DNA of 64,000 nucleotides from Bacteroidota bacterium (lineage in GTDB: Bacteria > Bacteroidota > Bacteroidia > UKL13-3): assembly GCA_013298895.1 (NCBI GenBank), contig JAAFJM010000001.1:124001-188000 (forward strand). The letters run 5' to 3'. The translations under genes and the position numbers were made by a program. Below are positions 17,801-26,153 of the stretch, in pieces; the stretch's first letter is position 1, and each line of letters begins with the position of its first letter. Below the pieces are notes generated by a model. It made no database searches, was not told the origin of the DNA, and saw nothing but the letters and a program-made list of their open reading frames with translations.

Positions 17801-18193
17801 AGTTACTACCAATTGTTTATTTTCTGTTAGTCTTCGAGCGGTTTCTTTCACCACTGCAAATGCTTGAGGCAAAATTTCATTCAACGCTTTTTCTATTTGT
17901 TCATCGCGTTGTTTCCTTAACTTATCTACCTCTTTGAATATGTCATCTTTTCCTTGTAAATCAATTCCTTCAACTTCGGTTTCTTTTAACAATTCCGCTA
18001 TGCTATTATCAATAGTAGCTAATTCAGATTTTATAAATTCTTTAAATTCAGCTGTTTTGTTTCTTAGCTCGTCATCAGTTATGTTTTGTAACTTAGCGAA
18101 CTCAAGTTTAATTTGTTCTACAATGGGGTAAATTGGTTTTAAATCTCTATCTGATTTGTTTCCAAATAGTTTTTTTAACAGGGAATTTAACAT
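14870..18193 (-). CDS. secA: Preprotein translocase ATPase SecA
   Basis: Motor ATPase that drives unfolded proteins through SecYEG. It feeds the Sec-dependent T9SS cargo found elsewhere in this window. The 1107-residue protein has Walker A M-G-T-G-E-G-K-T at about 194-201, a D-E-V-D Walker B region near 300, R-G-R-A-G-R-Q-G-D-P-G-S-S in motor domain 2, and a C-terminal SEC-C zinc motif (C-P-C-G-S-G-K-K-F-K-Q-C-H). It is about 200 residues longer than E. coli SecA, with extra sequence near 60-110 and in the N-terminal motor region, as is usual for Bacteroidota. The start at 18193 gives the expected M-L-N-S-L-L-K-K-L-F amphipathic N-terminus. Confidence 0.97.
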   Translation of the reverse strand: MLNSLLKKLFGNKSDRDLKPIYPIVEQIKLEFAKLQNITDDELRNKTAEFKEFIKSELATIDNSIAELLKETEVEGIDLQGKDDIFKEVDKLRKQRDEQIEKALNEILPQAFAVVKETARRLTENKQLVVTASQFDRDLAAKTKPKKPVTIDGDKAIYANTWDAAGNTVVWNMVHYDVQLIGGIVLHSGKISEMGTGEGKTLVSTLPAYLNALAGEGVHLVTVNDYLARRDSEWNAPLFEFHGLKVDCIDYHEPNSEARRQAYLADITYGTNNEFGFDYLRDNMARDKEELVQRKHHFAMVDEVDSVLVDDARTPLIISGPVPKGDEQEFFALKPRIERLVNAQKQVFNNVLADAKKLIAAGDEKNGGFKLLQAHRAMPKNTALIKYLGEQGIKQVLTKTESFYLQDQQKEMHKVDADLFFTIDEKVNSIDLTEKGAELITASGEDSQFFIIPDVGSAIAQIENKTELTTEQRLAEKEQLLLDFSIKSERIHTVNQLLKAYCMFDRDVEYIISDGKVKIVDEQTGRVLDGRRYSDGLHQALEAKENVKVEAATQTYATVTLQNFFRMYHKLCGMTGTAETEAGELWEIYKLDVVVIPSNRPIARKDENDIIYKTKREKYNAVIDDVVKLSESGRPTLVGTTSVEVSELLSRMLTMRKIKHNVLNAKQNQREAEVIAEAGQKGAVTIATNMAGRGTDIKLGEGVKDAGGLAIIGTERHESRRVDRQLRGRAGRQGDPGSSRFYISLEDDLMRLFGSERIAKVMDRLGMKEGENIEHSMITKNIENAQRKVEQNNFGVRKRLLEYDDVMNSQREVIYSKRRNALYGDKLELDLSNMLHDLCYELVETYQDLKNFQEFKIEVLRLLAYEPQLTEDEFTGKTEVVVEAFMHELSEHYKNKVSHMSAQAYPVFNDINTNNNVQDHEMIVVPITDGLRNIQLPINIKNAVTNQGKEVAKIFEKFATLWIIDDEWKEHLREMDELKQSSQNAVFEQKDPLLIYKLESFNLFKGLLSRINREVLGMLFKGHIMVNNNNNISTTSQMPRKEPAPKLQTSRTDDLSEAQQRAIEAGQSVSNKPKQQQVFVDNKIGRNDLCPCGSGKKFKQCHGKEAV

Positions 18194-18347
18194 ATAAAAA
18201 GTCGATATTTTTTTAGTAAATAATATTTTGCAAATTAATAAATTTAAAGCATCAATTTGCTACTAAATTATTAAGCAATTCAGTTATTGCGAAAATTAAA
18301 CCAAGTGTCAATTGTTGACTATTTGGCTTGTTTTTTTGTTTGAAAGT

Positions 18348-18380
18348 AAAAAAGCCCGATTTCAATATTGAAATCGGGCT
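18348..18380 (-). terminator. Terminator of rplU-rpmA
   Basis: A perfect 28-nt palindrome at 18353-18380 (arms AGCCCGATTTCAAT and ATTGAAATCGGGCT). On the minus strand it is followed by TTTTT, and it lies 24 nt beyond the rpmA stop. It also has a T-run on the plus strand, so it could act in both directions. Confidence 0.85.
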
Positions 18381-18404
18381 TTTTTTTTGAAATAATTTTC
18401 TAAA

Positions 18405-18686
18405 TTATGCTTCAGCAGTTTCAGCTTTAGGAGCTAAAGGTAAAACTGATACATAACTACGATCGTTCGCTTTTTTGCGGAAAACAACTGTTCCATCAAT
18501 TAAAGCAAATAATGTATGGTCTTTTCCAATTCCAACATTATCGCCTGGGTGATGTTTAGTTCCACGTTGACGGATAATGATATTACCAGCATCAGCGCGT
18601 TGTCCACCAAAAATTTTAACGCCTAAACGTTTACTATGCGATTCTCTACCGTTTTTCGAACTTCCGACACCTTTCTTGTGAGCCAT
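18405..18686 (-). CDS. rpmA: 50S ribosomal protein bL27
   Basis: Large-subunit protein near the peptidyl-transferase centre. The 93 residues begin [16 protein letters not shown], the standard mature-type bL27 N-terminus with no cleavable extension, and include [17 protein letters not shown]. It follows rplU after 33 nt in the conserved rplU-rpmA operon and is followed by a strong terminator. Confidence 0.97.
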   Translation of the reverse strand: MAHKKGVGSSKNGRESHSKRLGVKIFGGQRADAGNIIIRQRGTKHHPGDNVGIGKDHTLFALIDGTVVFRKKANDRSYVSVLPLAPKAETAEA

Positions 18687-18719
18687 GGTATTTTAAATTT
18701 TTTTTAGTTAAACAATAAA

Positions 18720-19031
18720 TTAAGCGTTTATAGCTTCAATTTGAATTTGAGTGAAACATTGGCGATGGCCATTGAATTTTCTGTATCCTTTTCTGCGTTT
18801 TTTCTTAAAAACGATAACTTTATCGCCTTTTAAGTGCGATAAAACTTTAGCTTTTACAGTTGCGCCAGCTACGGTTGGCAAACCTACGGTTACATTGCTA
18901 CCATTATCTAATAGCATTACCTTGTCGAATTGAACACTGGCGCCTTCTTCGTGTTGTAAGCGGTGTACATACACTTTCTGGTCTTTTTCAACTTTAAATT
19001 GTTGGCCAGCAATTTCTACGATTGCATACAT
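18720..19031 (-). CDS. rplU: 50S ribosomal protein bL21
   Basis: Large-subunit assembly protein of 103 residues. It starts [14 protein letters not shown] and carries the late [14 protein letters not shown] motif that binds rRNA. First gene of rplU-rpmA; the best-formed promoter in the window lies directly upstream. Confidence 0.97.
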   Translation of the reverse strand: MYAIVEIAGQQFKVEKDQKVYVHRLQHEEGASVQFDKVMLLDNGSNVTVGLPTVAGATVKAKVLSHLKGDKVIVFKKKRRKGYRKFNGHRQCFTQIQIEAINA

Positions 19032-19062
19032 GATTTTTATATTTATTTAATTTTAAGGGCTG

Positions 19063-19093
19063 CGAATATAAAGTAAACTTATTTAATTACAAA
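19063..19093 (-). promoter_or_regulatory. Promoter of rplU-rpmA
   Basis: On the minus strand, TTTG (plus 19090-19093), a 19-nt spacer and TATATTCG (plus 19063-19070), one base from TAnnTTTG. It ends 31 nt before the rplU start. Confidence 0.65.
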
Positions 19094-19108
19094 TACTTGC
19101 CTTATTTT

Positions 19109-19157
19109 TTTTAGTTTTGAGTACCTAGTTCTTAGTACTTAGTTATGAGTAGATAGT
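19109..19157. repeat. Heptanucleotide-period array (units ending AGT)
   Basis: Seven contiguous 7-nt units: TTTTAGT, TTTGAGT, ACCTAGT, TCTTAGT, ACTTAGT, TATGAGT, AGATAGT. A second short run of period 7 (TTGGCAT, TTGGTAT, TTAGAAT) occupies 19174-19194 and abuts the hydrolase stop codon at 19195. Confidence 0.75.
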
Positions 19158-19194
19158 TATTCTTTTAGCATTTTTGGCATTTGGTATTTAGAAT

Positions 19195-20058
19195 TTACCC
19201 CAAAAACTCGTCAATGGCTGCGTTCACTTCTTCACTTTTTTCTATTTGTACAAAATGACCTGCATTTTTTACAATTTTAACTAAACTATTGGTTATTAAA
19301 GCATTTGCTTTTTTAGCTATGCTTTGAATACTCTCGGTTGGATGTAATAATTTATTAGGAATCATGGCATCGTTATCGCCAAAAATAATAAGCGTTGGCA
19401 TTGTTAAACTTGGCAAAAACTGCTGCACTTGCTCATTTAACATAGCCGAAATAGATTCTTTTACCATACGTTGCCACTTTACGCTGGAGTGAATTGGAAT
19501 AAATTCTTTGGCATCTTTTACCAAGTTTTTGATAACCAATTTATCAAAATTATAAAAGCTGCTATGAATGGCGCTTTCTAAATTTTGTTCGTTGGTTGAA
19601 AACAATTGCCCAAACTGCATGCTGTTATTGATCATCATTTTATCAAATTCGTTAAAATATTCTAATCCGCTTGCAGCTACTAAAACCAATTTATTTACCA
19701 AATGAGGATAACGCAACGAAAGCACCAATGCCACTTGCCCGCCCATGCTATGACCAACTAAAACCACACCGGTTAAGTTCAATTTATCAATAAATTTTTT
19801 CACACATTCAGCATAAAAAAACATGCTGTATTTGTAATCACCGTTACTGGAGTGTCCGTTTCCCGGCAAATCAAGGGCAATACAGCGATAAGTTTTGCTC
19901 AACTCAGCTATATTACTTTGCCAAACACCTTTAAAATTTGCCAATCCGTGAATAAAAACCAATGTTTTTGAGCCACTTCCTGTTTCGGTATATGCAATTT
20001 GAATTTGCTTTTCTATTTCTACTTTTTTCAAAAACTTAATTATTACTAACGTTCGCAA
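19195..20058 (-). CDS. Alpha/beta-hydrolase fold protein
   Basis: A 287-residue cytosolic hydrolase. It has the oxyanion stretch F-I-H-G-L-A-N-F, the nucleophile elbow V-G-H-S-M-G-G-Q (Ser), an acid-side F-G-D-N-D-A-M-I-P and the catalytic His in N-A-G-H-F-V-Q-I-E-K. This layout fits esterases, lipases and the MhpC/BioH-like branch; the substrate cannot be named. The first ATG (20058) is the only one before the fold begins. The gene is bounded on both sides by 7-nt-period arrays and has no close operon partner. Confidence 0.85.
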   Translation of the reverse strand: MRTLVIIKFLKKVEIEKQIQIAYTETGSGSKTLVFIHGLANFKGVWQSNIAELSKTYRCIALDLPGNGHSSNGDYKYSMFFYAECVKKFIDKLNLTGVVLVGHSMGGQVALVLSLRYPHLVNKLVLVAASGLEYFNEFDKMMINNSMQFGQLFSTNEQNLESAIHSSFYNFDKLVIKNLVKDAKEFIPIHSSVKWQRMVKESISAMLNEQVQQFLPSLTMPTLIIFGDNDAMIPNKLLHPTESIQSIAKKANALITNSLVKIVKNAGHFVQIEKSEEVNAAIDEFLG

Positions 20059-20080
20059 GGTATTGTTTTTTTAATAACAT

Positions 20081-20157
20081 CCTTTGATTTGTGATTTTTG
20101 AGGTGAGAATTGTGAATTGTAAGTTGTGAGATGTGAAATGTGAGTTGAGAAATGGTG
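20081..20157. repeat. Heptanucleotide-period array, eleven units (type TTGTGA)
   Basis: Eleven consecutive 7-nt units, most ending GTGA or GAGA: CCTTTGA, TTTGTGA, TTTTTGA, GGTGAGA, ATTGTGA, ATTGTAA, GTTGTGA, GATGTGA, AATGTGA, GTTGAGA, AATGGTG. It starts 23 nt upstream of the hydrolase start codon. Confidence 0.8.
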
Positions 20158-20174
20158 AGGGATATAATAAAAAC

Positions 20175-20224
20175 GAAATTCAAAACGCGAAACTCGAAAA
20201 CCCGAAACTCGTAACTCGCAACAA
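20175..20224. repeat. Heptanucleotide-period array, different unit (GAAACTC)
   Basis: Units GAAATTC, AAAACGC, GAAACTC, GAAAACC, (one extra C), GAAACTC, GTAACTC, GCAACAA. The unit is unrelated to that of the array 17 nt away but the period is the same. It lies in the gap between the divergent hydrolase and lon genes. Confidence 0.75.
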
Positions 20225-20282
20225 TATTTGGCATTTATATTGTCAATATTACTATTTTTACGATTACTAAAAACATTTATAA

Positions 20283-22760
20283 ATGATAGATATGGCTGAT
20301 GATGTGATGTTTGAAGAGTGGACAGAAAACGATGATGCGAATTTTGAAACCATTCCAATTAACTTAAACGATAAAGATTTGGATTTAAAGGTGGAAGATT
20401 TGCCCGAAGTGCTGCCAATTTTGCCACTACGTAATACAGTATTGTTTCCAATGATGGCTTTGCCAGTTAGCATTGGTAGGGTAAAATCTAACAAATTAAT
20501 AAAAGAAGCTAAAAAGAATAAATCGTTTATTTTGGTTGTGGCACAAAAAAATGTAAACGCTGAAGAGCCAACTATAGACGATTTATATACTACCGGAACT
20601 TTAGCCAAAGTTTTGCGTATTATCAAATTGCCCAATAATCAGGAAACTGTGTTTTTGCAAGGCGTAAAGCAGATTACTTTAAAATCGGTTGAAACTACTG
20701 AGCCTTATTTAAAAGGAACTTTTACCATTAATGAACAAATTGACGATAGCAAAGAAACTTTAACAAAGGATTTATTATCGACTATAAAAAGTGTAGCTTC
20801 TGATTTAATGCAATTGCAAGGTTCGTTTTCGCCCGATTTAATTAATGGTGTAAAACGAATTGACAATCCGTTTTTATTAATGGCATTGGTAGCTACCAAT
20901 TTAAATAGCGATATTGCTGCTAAGCAAAAAATTCTTGAAAACGAATCGGCTGGAAAAATGGCTGCCATTTTAGTGGAGCAAATGATGGCTGAAAAGGAGC
21001 TGTTAAAACTTAAAAATAAAATTCAAGATAAAGTTCGTGGCGATATGGATAAACAGCAACGCGAATTTTTCTTACATCAGCAAATAAAAGCCATTAACGA
21101 AGAGCTTGGTTCTGAAAGTCCTGAACAGGAAATTGAAACCATAAAAGCAAAGGGCAAAACGAAAAAATGGAAGCCTGAAATAGAAGAAGCTTTTAACAAA
21201 GAAGTAGAGCGTTTACGCAGAATTAACCCTATGGCTCCTGATTACAGTATTCAAATAAATTACTTGAATACTTTGTTAGACTTGCCTTGGAGTGAGGTTA
21301 CAATTGATAATTTTGATTTAAAACGCGCTGAAGAAATTTTAAACGAAGACCATTTTGGACTAGAAAAAGTGAAGAAACGTATTTTAGAATATTTGGCTGT
21401 TTTAAAATTAAAAGGCGATATGAAAAGCCCAATTTTGTGTTTATACGGCCCTCCGGGTGTGGGTAAAACCAGTTTGGGTAAATCAATAGCCAAGGCGTTA
21501 GATAGAAAATATGCTCGTATAGCTTTAGGTGGATTGCACGATGAAAGTGAAGTACGCGGACACCGCAGAACTTATATTGGTGCTATGCCTGGACGTATTA
21601 TTCAAAACCTAAAAAAGGTAAAAAGTAATAATCCGGTTTTTGTGTTGGATGAAATTGATAAAATACAAACTAGTTTTAGAGGCGATCCATCAAGTGCTTT
21701 ATTAGAGGTACTTGACCCTGAGCAAAATGGTACTTTTTACGATAATTTTATAGAAATAGATTACGACCTTTCGAACGTCATGTTTATAGCTACTGCCAAT
21801 AATTTAGATGCTATTCAACCTGCCTTGTTAGATAGGATGGAAATAATTGAAATTAACGGTTATACGTTGGAAGAAAAAATTGAAATTGCTAAAAAATATT
21901 TGATTCCAAAACAAGAAAAAAACCATGGTTTAAAAGAAAATAGTTTTACCATAAGCAATGAAGTTTTAGAAAAAATTATAGATGGTTATACCCGCGAAAG
22001 TGGTGTGCGAGGTTTAGAGAAACAAATTGCAGCGTTAGCGCGCCATGTGGCTATGCAAAAAGTAATGTTTAAAAAGAATAAAAAAACTTTTTCGGTAGCC
22101 GATTTACAAACAATTTTAGGAGTAGAACGTGGCGAAAAAGAAATGTATCAAGGTAATGAGGTAGCCGGTGTGGTTACAGGTTTAGCTTGGACAAGTGTAG
22201 GTGGCGAAATTTTATTTATAGAAAGTAGTCTTACGCAAGGCAATGGAAAACTACAACTTACGGGTCAGCTTGGCGATGTAATGAAAGAGTCGGCTTTAAC
22301 GGCTTTAACATTTTTAAAAGCACATTGCGATTATTTGGGCATTAATCCAAAAGTGTTTAATCAATTTGATGTGCATATACATGTGCCTGCGGGAGCGGTT
22401 CCAAAAGATGGACCATCGGCTGGTGTTACCATGCTTACTTCGTTGGCAAGTTTGTTTACCCAACGTAAAGTAAAACCTCAATTGGCTATGACTGGCGAAA
22501 TTACTTTACGTGGAAAAGTATTGCCAATTGGTGGTGTAAAGGAAAAAATATTAGCAGCAAAACGTGCTGGAATTAATACCATTTTGCTTTGCGAAGCCAA
22601 TAGAAAAGATGTGGAAGAAATTAACAAAAGCTATTTAACTGATATTACTTTCCATTATGTAAAAAACATGTTAGAAGTAGTTGATTTTGCTTTACTTGAC
22701 GAAAAAGTAAACAATCCAGTTAATATGGAAATTGTTGAAGTTAAACCAGCTACAATTTAA
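20283..22760 (+). CDS. lon: ATP-dependent protease La (Lon)
   Basis: Cytosolic ATP-driven serine protease that degrades damaged and regulatory proteins. The 825-residue protein has the N-terminal substrate-binding LON domain (about 40-240), an AAA+ domain with Walker A G-P-P-G-V-G-K-T at about 389-396, F-V-L-D-E-I-D-K Walker B, and the peptidase domain with Ser712 (D-G-P-S-A-G) and Lys755 (G-G-V-K-E-K), exactly 43 residues apart as in E. coli. A 35-residue acidic N-terminal extension precedes the LON domain. A second in-frame ATG at 20292 is an alternative start. A TATTTTTA box about 23 nt before the start may be its promoter. Confidence 0.97.
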   Translation: MIDMADDVMFEEWTENDDANFETIPINLNDKDLDLKVEDLPEVLPILPLRNTVLFPMMALPVSIGRVKSNKLIKEAKKNKSFILVVAQKNVNAEEPTIDDLYTTGTLAKVLRIIKLPNNQETVFLQGVKQITLKSVETTEPYLKGTFTINEQIDDSKETLTKDLLSTIKSVASDLMQLQGSFSPDLINGVKRIDNPFLLMALVATNLNSDIAAKQKILENESAGKMAAILVEQMMAEKELLKLKNKIQDKVRGDMDKQQREFFLHQQIKAINEELGSESPEQEIETIKAKGKTKKWKPEIEEAFNKEVERLRRINPMAPDYSIQINYLNTLLDLPWSEVTIDNFDLKRAEEILNEDHFGLEKVKKRILEYLAVLKLKGDMKSPILCLYGPPGVGKTSLGKSIAKALDRKYARIALGGLHDESEVRGHRRTYIGAMPGRIIQNLKKVKSNNPVFVLDEIDKIQTSFRGDPSSALLEVLDPEQNGTFYDNFIEIDYDLSNVMFIATANNLDAIQPALLDRMEIIEINGYTLEEKIEIAKKYLIPKQEKNHGLKENSFTISNEVLEKIIDGYTRESGVRGLEKQIAALARHVAMQKVMFKKNKKTFSVADLQTILGVERGEKEMYQGNEVAGVVTGLAWTSVGGEILFIESSLTQGNGKLQLTGQLGDVMKESALTALTFLKAHCDYLGINPKVFNQFDVHIHVPAGAVPKDGPSAGVTMLTSLASLFTQRKVKPQLAMTGEITLRGKVLPIGGVKEKILAAKRAGINTILLCEANRKDVEEINKSYLTDITFHYVKNMLEVVDFALLDEKVNNPVNMEIVEVKPATI

Positions 22761-22767
22761 TAGTATG

Positions 22768-22799
22768 CCTCAAGTCTTAAATCAAAATGAGACTTGAGG
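22768..22799. other. Stem-loop between convergent lon and dut
   Basis: Ten-base perfect arms CCTCAAGTCT (22768-22777) and AGACTTGAGG (22790-22799) with a 12-nt loop. The T-tract is on the wrong side for both flanking genes (A-run on the plus strand after the hairpin), so it is not a canonical terminator, though its position between two stops suggests 3'-end function. Confidence 0.6.
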
Positions 22800-22807
22800 T
22801 AAAAAAA

Positions 22808-23242
22808 TTAAAGTTTTCCGGTACTTCCATAACCACCAGCACCACGGCCTGTTTCGCTTAACTCAGTAGTAATTTCCCATGCAGCAGTTTCATGCTTGGC
22901 AATAACCAATTGCGCAATGCGCTCCCCATTTTTTATTTCAAACGGCTCGGTTCCATGATTAATTAAAAGTACTTTAACTTCGCCTCTATAATCAGCATCA
23001 ATTGTGCCTGGACTATTTAAAACAGTAATTCCATGCTTAAAAGCTAAACCACTTCTTGGTCTTACTTGGGCTTCGTAGCCTACTGGAATTTCCATAAATA
23101 AACCCGTAGGTATAAGTGCTTTTGAATTTGGATTTAAAATTATTGACTCACTTACAAAAGATCGTAAATCCATACCTGCGGCATGAGCTGTTTCATAGGC
23201 AGGTAAATCGTTGTTGGAAGTATTAATTATTTTTATTTTCAT
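22808..23242 (-). CDS. dut: dUTP diphosphatase
   Basis: Hydrolyses dUTP to dUMP and pyrophosphate, keeping uracil out of DNA and feeding dTMP synthesis. The 144-residue protein carries the trimeric dUTPase motifs: A-G-M-D-L-R-S (1), P-R-S-G-L-A (2), [10 protein letters not shown] (3), G-E-R-I-A-Q-L (4) and the C-terminal [11 protein letters not shown] (5). I chose the ATG at 23242 because it gives the usual length; an in-frame start 39 nt further upstream would overlap the flippase gene. It lies 4 nt after the flippase stop. Confidence 0.95.
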   Translation of the reverse strand: MKIKIINTSNNDLPAYETAHAAGMDLRSFVSESIILNPNSKALIPTGLFMEIPVGYEAQVRPRSGLAFKHGITVLNSPGTIDADYRGEVKVLLINHGTEPFEIKNGERIAQLVIAKHETAAWEITTELSETGRGAGGYGSTGKL

Positions 23243-23246
23243 AAAA

Positions 23247-24713
23247 CTAGTGATTAAATATTGTTTTAAAACGCTTTTCAACTATAAAAGCAATGGCAAT
23301 AAAAAGGAATAGTAGAAAAGTATTGATACCATATAAAATAATTGGCTCAGTAAATATACCAGATAGCAATTTACTAAAATAAAAAATAGCTATTGCAGTT
23401 AAAGTGTAACCCAAAAACTTACCAATATTATATTCGATAGGATAATATTTTTTACCCATTAGGTAGCAAACTACCATCATGCTAAAATAGCAGATAAGTG
23501 TGGCCCAAGCCGAACCCGTATACCCATAAATAGGAATCCAAATGAAGTTTAACAACAAGGTAATTCCAGCCCCCATGAGAGATATGTTTGCTCCTTTTTT
23601 ATTATTGTCACTTAGTTTGTACCAAATAGATAAATTATAATAAATACCAAGGAACATATTGGCTAATAATAAAATTGGTACTACATGTAAACCCTCATAA
23701 AATTTTGCATCTATGAAGTGTTTAAAGAAATCAATAAATAGAGTAACTACTAAAAACAAGCAGAGGCAAATGATGATAAAATAGTCCATTACCACTGCAT
23801 AAATGGTTCGCTTATCTGAACTTTTTGAATGACTAAAAAAGAAGGGTTCAGCAGCAAATTTAAAAGCTTGTATAAACAAAGTCATTAAAATGGAAAGTTT
23901 GTAATTAGCTGCATAAACTCCATTCATTTCATTAGCTAAATGAGCATCAGGATATAAGTATTTTATTAATACACGATCTAAGGTTTCGTTTATCATGCCC
24001 GCAAAACCTACAATAATTAAAGGTGCTCCATAAATTATCATTTGCTTCCAAATCATTTTATCAAAACCTAGTTTAATGTTTTTAAACTCAACCAACAGAA
24101 GTGGAATGGTTATAATACTGGCAATTAAGTTACTAATAAATACATACTTTATACCAACCTGTCCATTGAACAAAGGCATTTCAATACCTTTATTTTGTAA
24201 ATAGGGGCATAACATTAAGAAGTATAGATTGAAAATAATATTGCTGAAAATATTAATATTTTTTACTAAAGCGAACTTTAAAGGTTTATTTTGTTGACGC
24301 AATAAAGCAAATGGCAAAAATGTAAGTGCATCAAGACCTATTATTAATGCAAAATAAATAATATACTCTGCATGTTCCGGATATCTTATGAGGTTGGCTA
24401 TGGTATGTGCAAATAATACCGTTCCTACCATAAAAATTATGGAGGTTACTAAAATTGATATTAATGCTGTAGAAAAAATTCGAGGATTATTTTTATTGCT
24501 ATTTGAAAACCTAAAATAAGCTGTTTCCATACCATACATGAGCACCACATTTAAAAACGAAACATAGCCATACATTTCAGCCACAGTTCCAAAGTCGGCT
24601 TTTGAAAACAATGCAGTGTGTAGTGGTACCAACAAGTAGTTTAAAAATCTACCTAAAATAGTACTTAAACCATAAACAGCTGTTTGCCCTGCAAGCTTTT
24701 TAATAGTACTCAT
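23247..24713 (-). CDS. Polysaccharide-biosynthesis flippase (Wzx/MVF type)
   Basis: A 488-residue integral membrane protein with about 12-14 hydrophobic segments. The N-terminal signature [21 protein letters not shown] is typical of the polysaccharide_synt family in Bacteroidota. It likely flips lipid-linked oligosaccharides for O-antigen or capsule, though no glycan cluster surrounds it. Its ATG overlaps the M28 peptidase stop codon by one base (TAATG), which suggests translational coupling, and dut follows 4 nt downstream. Confidence 0.85.
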   Translation of the reverse strand: MSTIKKLAGQTAVYGLSTILGRFLNYLLVPLHTALFSKADFGTVAEMYGYVSFLNVVLMYGMETAYFRFSNSNKNNPRIFSTALISILVTSIIFMVGTVLFAHTIANLIRYPEHAEYIIYFALIIGLDALTFLPFALLRQQNKPLKFALVKNINIFSNIIFNLYFLMLCPYLQNKGIEMPLFNGQVGIKYVFISNLIASIITIPLLLVEFKNIKLGFDKMIWKQMIIYGAPLIIVGFAGMINETLDRVLIKYLYPDAHLANEMNGVYAANYKLSILMTLFIQAFKFAAEPFFFSHSKSSDKRTIYAVVMDYFIIICLCLFLVVTLFIDFFKHFIDAKFYEGLHVVPILLLANMFLGIYYNLSIWYKLSDNNKKGANISLMGAGITLLLNFIWIPIYGYTGSAWATLICYFSMMVVCYLMGKKYYPIEYNIGKFLGYTLTAIAIFYFSKLLSGIFTEPIILYGINTFLLFLFIAIAFIVEKRFKTIFNH

Positions 24714-26140
24714 TATTTTTTACTTGGTATTGAATTTTCAATGCTTTGTTTAATGTAAGCGTTTATAAAATCGTAAATTAATTGATACGATTCATTGTAT
24801 TTACTTAATGTTACAGCATATGCTTTATCATCAATATCATGATAAAAACTATAATTTCCCATTAAATAAAAAAAGAATGATTTGACGCCAGCTTCTGTAA
24901 AATAATAATGGTCACTATTAGCAGCTTTTCCTCTTGAATTAATATTGGGTAAATAGTTTCCTTGTTCATTGATATAACGCAATAATTTAAATTCATCAGG
25001 AAATTCAGTGGCATTAACTGCCGTCATTCCTTTATCGCCCGTTGCCATCAAATCTAAATTTAGCAATAATGCCATTTTATTTAATGCAATAGAAGGATTT
25101 TGTGTGTAATAATAGGAACCTAATAGGCCTGCCTCTTCACCTGCAAATGCAATAAACAGTACGGAATAATCTAGAGGAGTTTTGGCAATACTGCCAGCTA
25201 AATCGAGCATCATTGCTATTCCGCTTGCATTATCATTTGCACCAGGAAATATGGCTTCTCCAAATTTTCCAAGATGGTCGTAATGTGCCGTTATTACTAT
25301 AAATGAATCAGAGTAAAGTTTACCTTTAACTATTCCAAGTACATTTTGTGTTTGGTGATTTATTAAAATGGATTCTATATTAATATCTAATTCTACCATA
25401 TGGTGTTTTATGGCATTTTTTTGGATATAAATAATTGGGAATTTTTCTTTTTGTAATGCAACACTCCAAGTAAACTTATCTTGATTATTGAATATTAAGC
25501 CTTTTGCTCCAATTGAGTTCGATAAAATACTTTCGGCCCGTTCAGGGTGCAAAAATGTTTTGCCTTTAATATCAGTAACTACAATAAAAAATTTACGCAA
25601 TGATTTTTTGGTGAAAGTTTCAAAAGCAAAACTGTTATCTATAGTAGCAGAATCTATATAAATTACATTGAATTTCCCCTTTATGGTTGGACATCCAGCA
25701 TTGACAATAAATTCTCTGCCAGCTTCTAATCCAACACCATCAATATTTAAAAAAGTTTCACCAGGAAAAGTAACTACAGGAAAGCCGAAAGTTTGATAGT
25801 AATCAACGGTAGGGGAGCCGAGTCTGTTTTTTCTAAAAATTTCGGCTATGAAGCGAGATGCTTTTTTGTCTCCTTCATTTACGTAACCCCTCCCAGCAAA
25901 ATCATCTGAACATAATTTTTCAATCAACTGTTTTGCATATTCTTTATTTTGAGCTTTTGATGCAATAGGCAATACGCAATACGCAACAGGCAATACGCAA
26001 TAAAAAATAAACAAATAACAACTAGTAAAAAATGAATTGCAGTTGTGCTTTAGCAATTGGAAAAAGAGGAAAAGAAAAGTAAGTTTAGGGCAAAAAAAAT
26101 CCTTTGAAATAGTTTTAATACGCTTTCTCAGGATTTTCAT
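24713..26140 (-). CDS. Exported M28-family zinc aminopeptidase
   Basis: A 475-residue exported metallopeptidase. The M28 ligands are visible: T-A-H-Y-D-H-L-G (His near 286), P-G-A-N-D-N-A-S-G (bridging Asp), F-A-G-E-E-A-G-L-L-G-S (catalytic and ligand Glu), N-L-D-L-M (Asp) and N-S-D-H-Y-Y-F (His). A PA-like insert precedes the catalytic part. The signal sequence is odd: a long basic N-terminus of about 40 residues precedes a hydrophobic core, Y-C-V-L-P-V-A twice, which is translated from a 7-nt tandem array and ends S-K-A-Q. Co-transcription with purS upstream (13-nt gap) and the flippase downstream is likely. The true start could be further inside; no better ATG exists before the core. Confidence 0.85.
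   Translation of the reverse strand: MKILRKRIKTISKDFFCPKLTFLFLFFQLLKHNCNSFFTSCYLFIFYCVLPVAYCVLPIASKAQNKEYAKQLIEKLCSDDFAGRGYVNEGDKKASRFIAEIFRKNRLGSPTVDYYQTFGFPVVTFPGETFLNIDGVGLEAGREFIVNAGCPTIKGKFNVIYIDSATIDNSFAFETFTKKSLRKFFIVVTDIKGKTFLHPERAESILSNSIGAKGLIFNNQDKFTWSVALQKEKFPIIYIQKNAIKHHMVELDINIESILINHQTQNVLGIVKGKLYSDSFIVITAHYDHLGKFGEAIFPGANDNASGIAMMLDLAGSIAKTPLDYSVLFIAFAGEEAGLLGSYYYTQNPSIALNKMALLLNLDLMATGDKGMTAVNATEFPDEFKLLRYINEQGNYLPNINSRGKAANSDHYYFTEAGVKSFFFYLMGNYSFYHDIDDKAYAVTLSKYNESYQLIYDFINAYIKQSIENSIPSKK
25962..26003. repeat. Heptanucleotide array (GCAATAC) encoding a signal-peptide core
   Basis: Six 7-nt units: GCAATAG, GCAATAC, GCAATAC, GCAACAG, GCAATAC, GCAATAA. Three units make seven codons, so the minus-strand translation repeats every seven residues (Y-C-V-L-P-V/I-A). 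Gain or loss of one unit would shift the frame of the M28 peptidase gene. Confidence 0.85.
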
Positions 26141-26153
26141 TCTACAAATAAAA

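Noticed and set aside
19109-20224. CRISPR array
   Set aside because: Units are only 7 nt, degenerate and contiguous, without spacers or cas genes.
20046-20358. Minus-strand open frames with repeated F-E-F-R-V residues upstream of the hydrolase
   Set aside because: They are translations of the 7-nt arrays at 20081 and 20175, not genes.
22768-22799. Hairpin after lon as a rho-independent terminator
   Set aside because: The T-tract is on the wrong side for both lon and dut, so it is reported only as a stem-loop.
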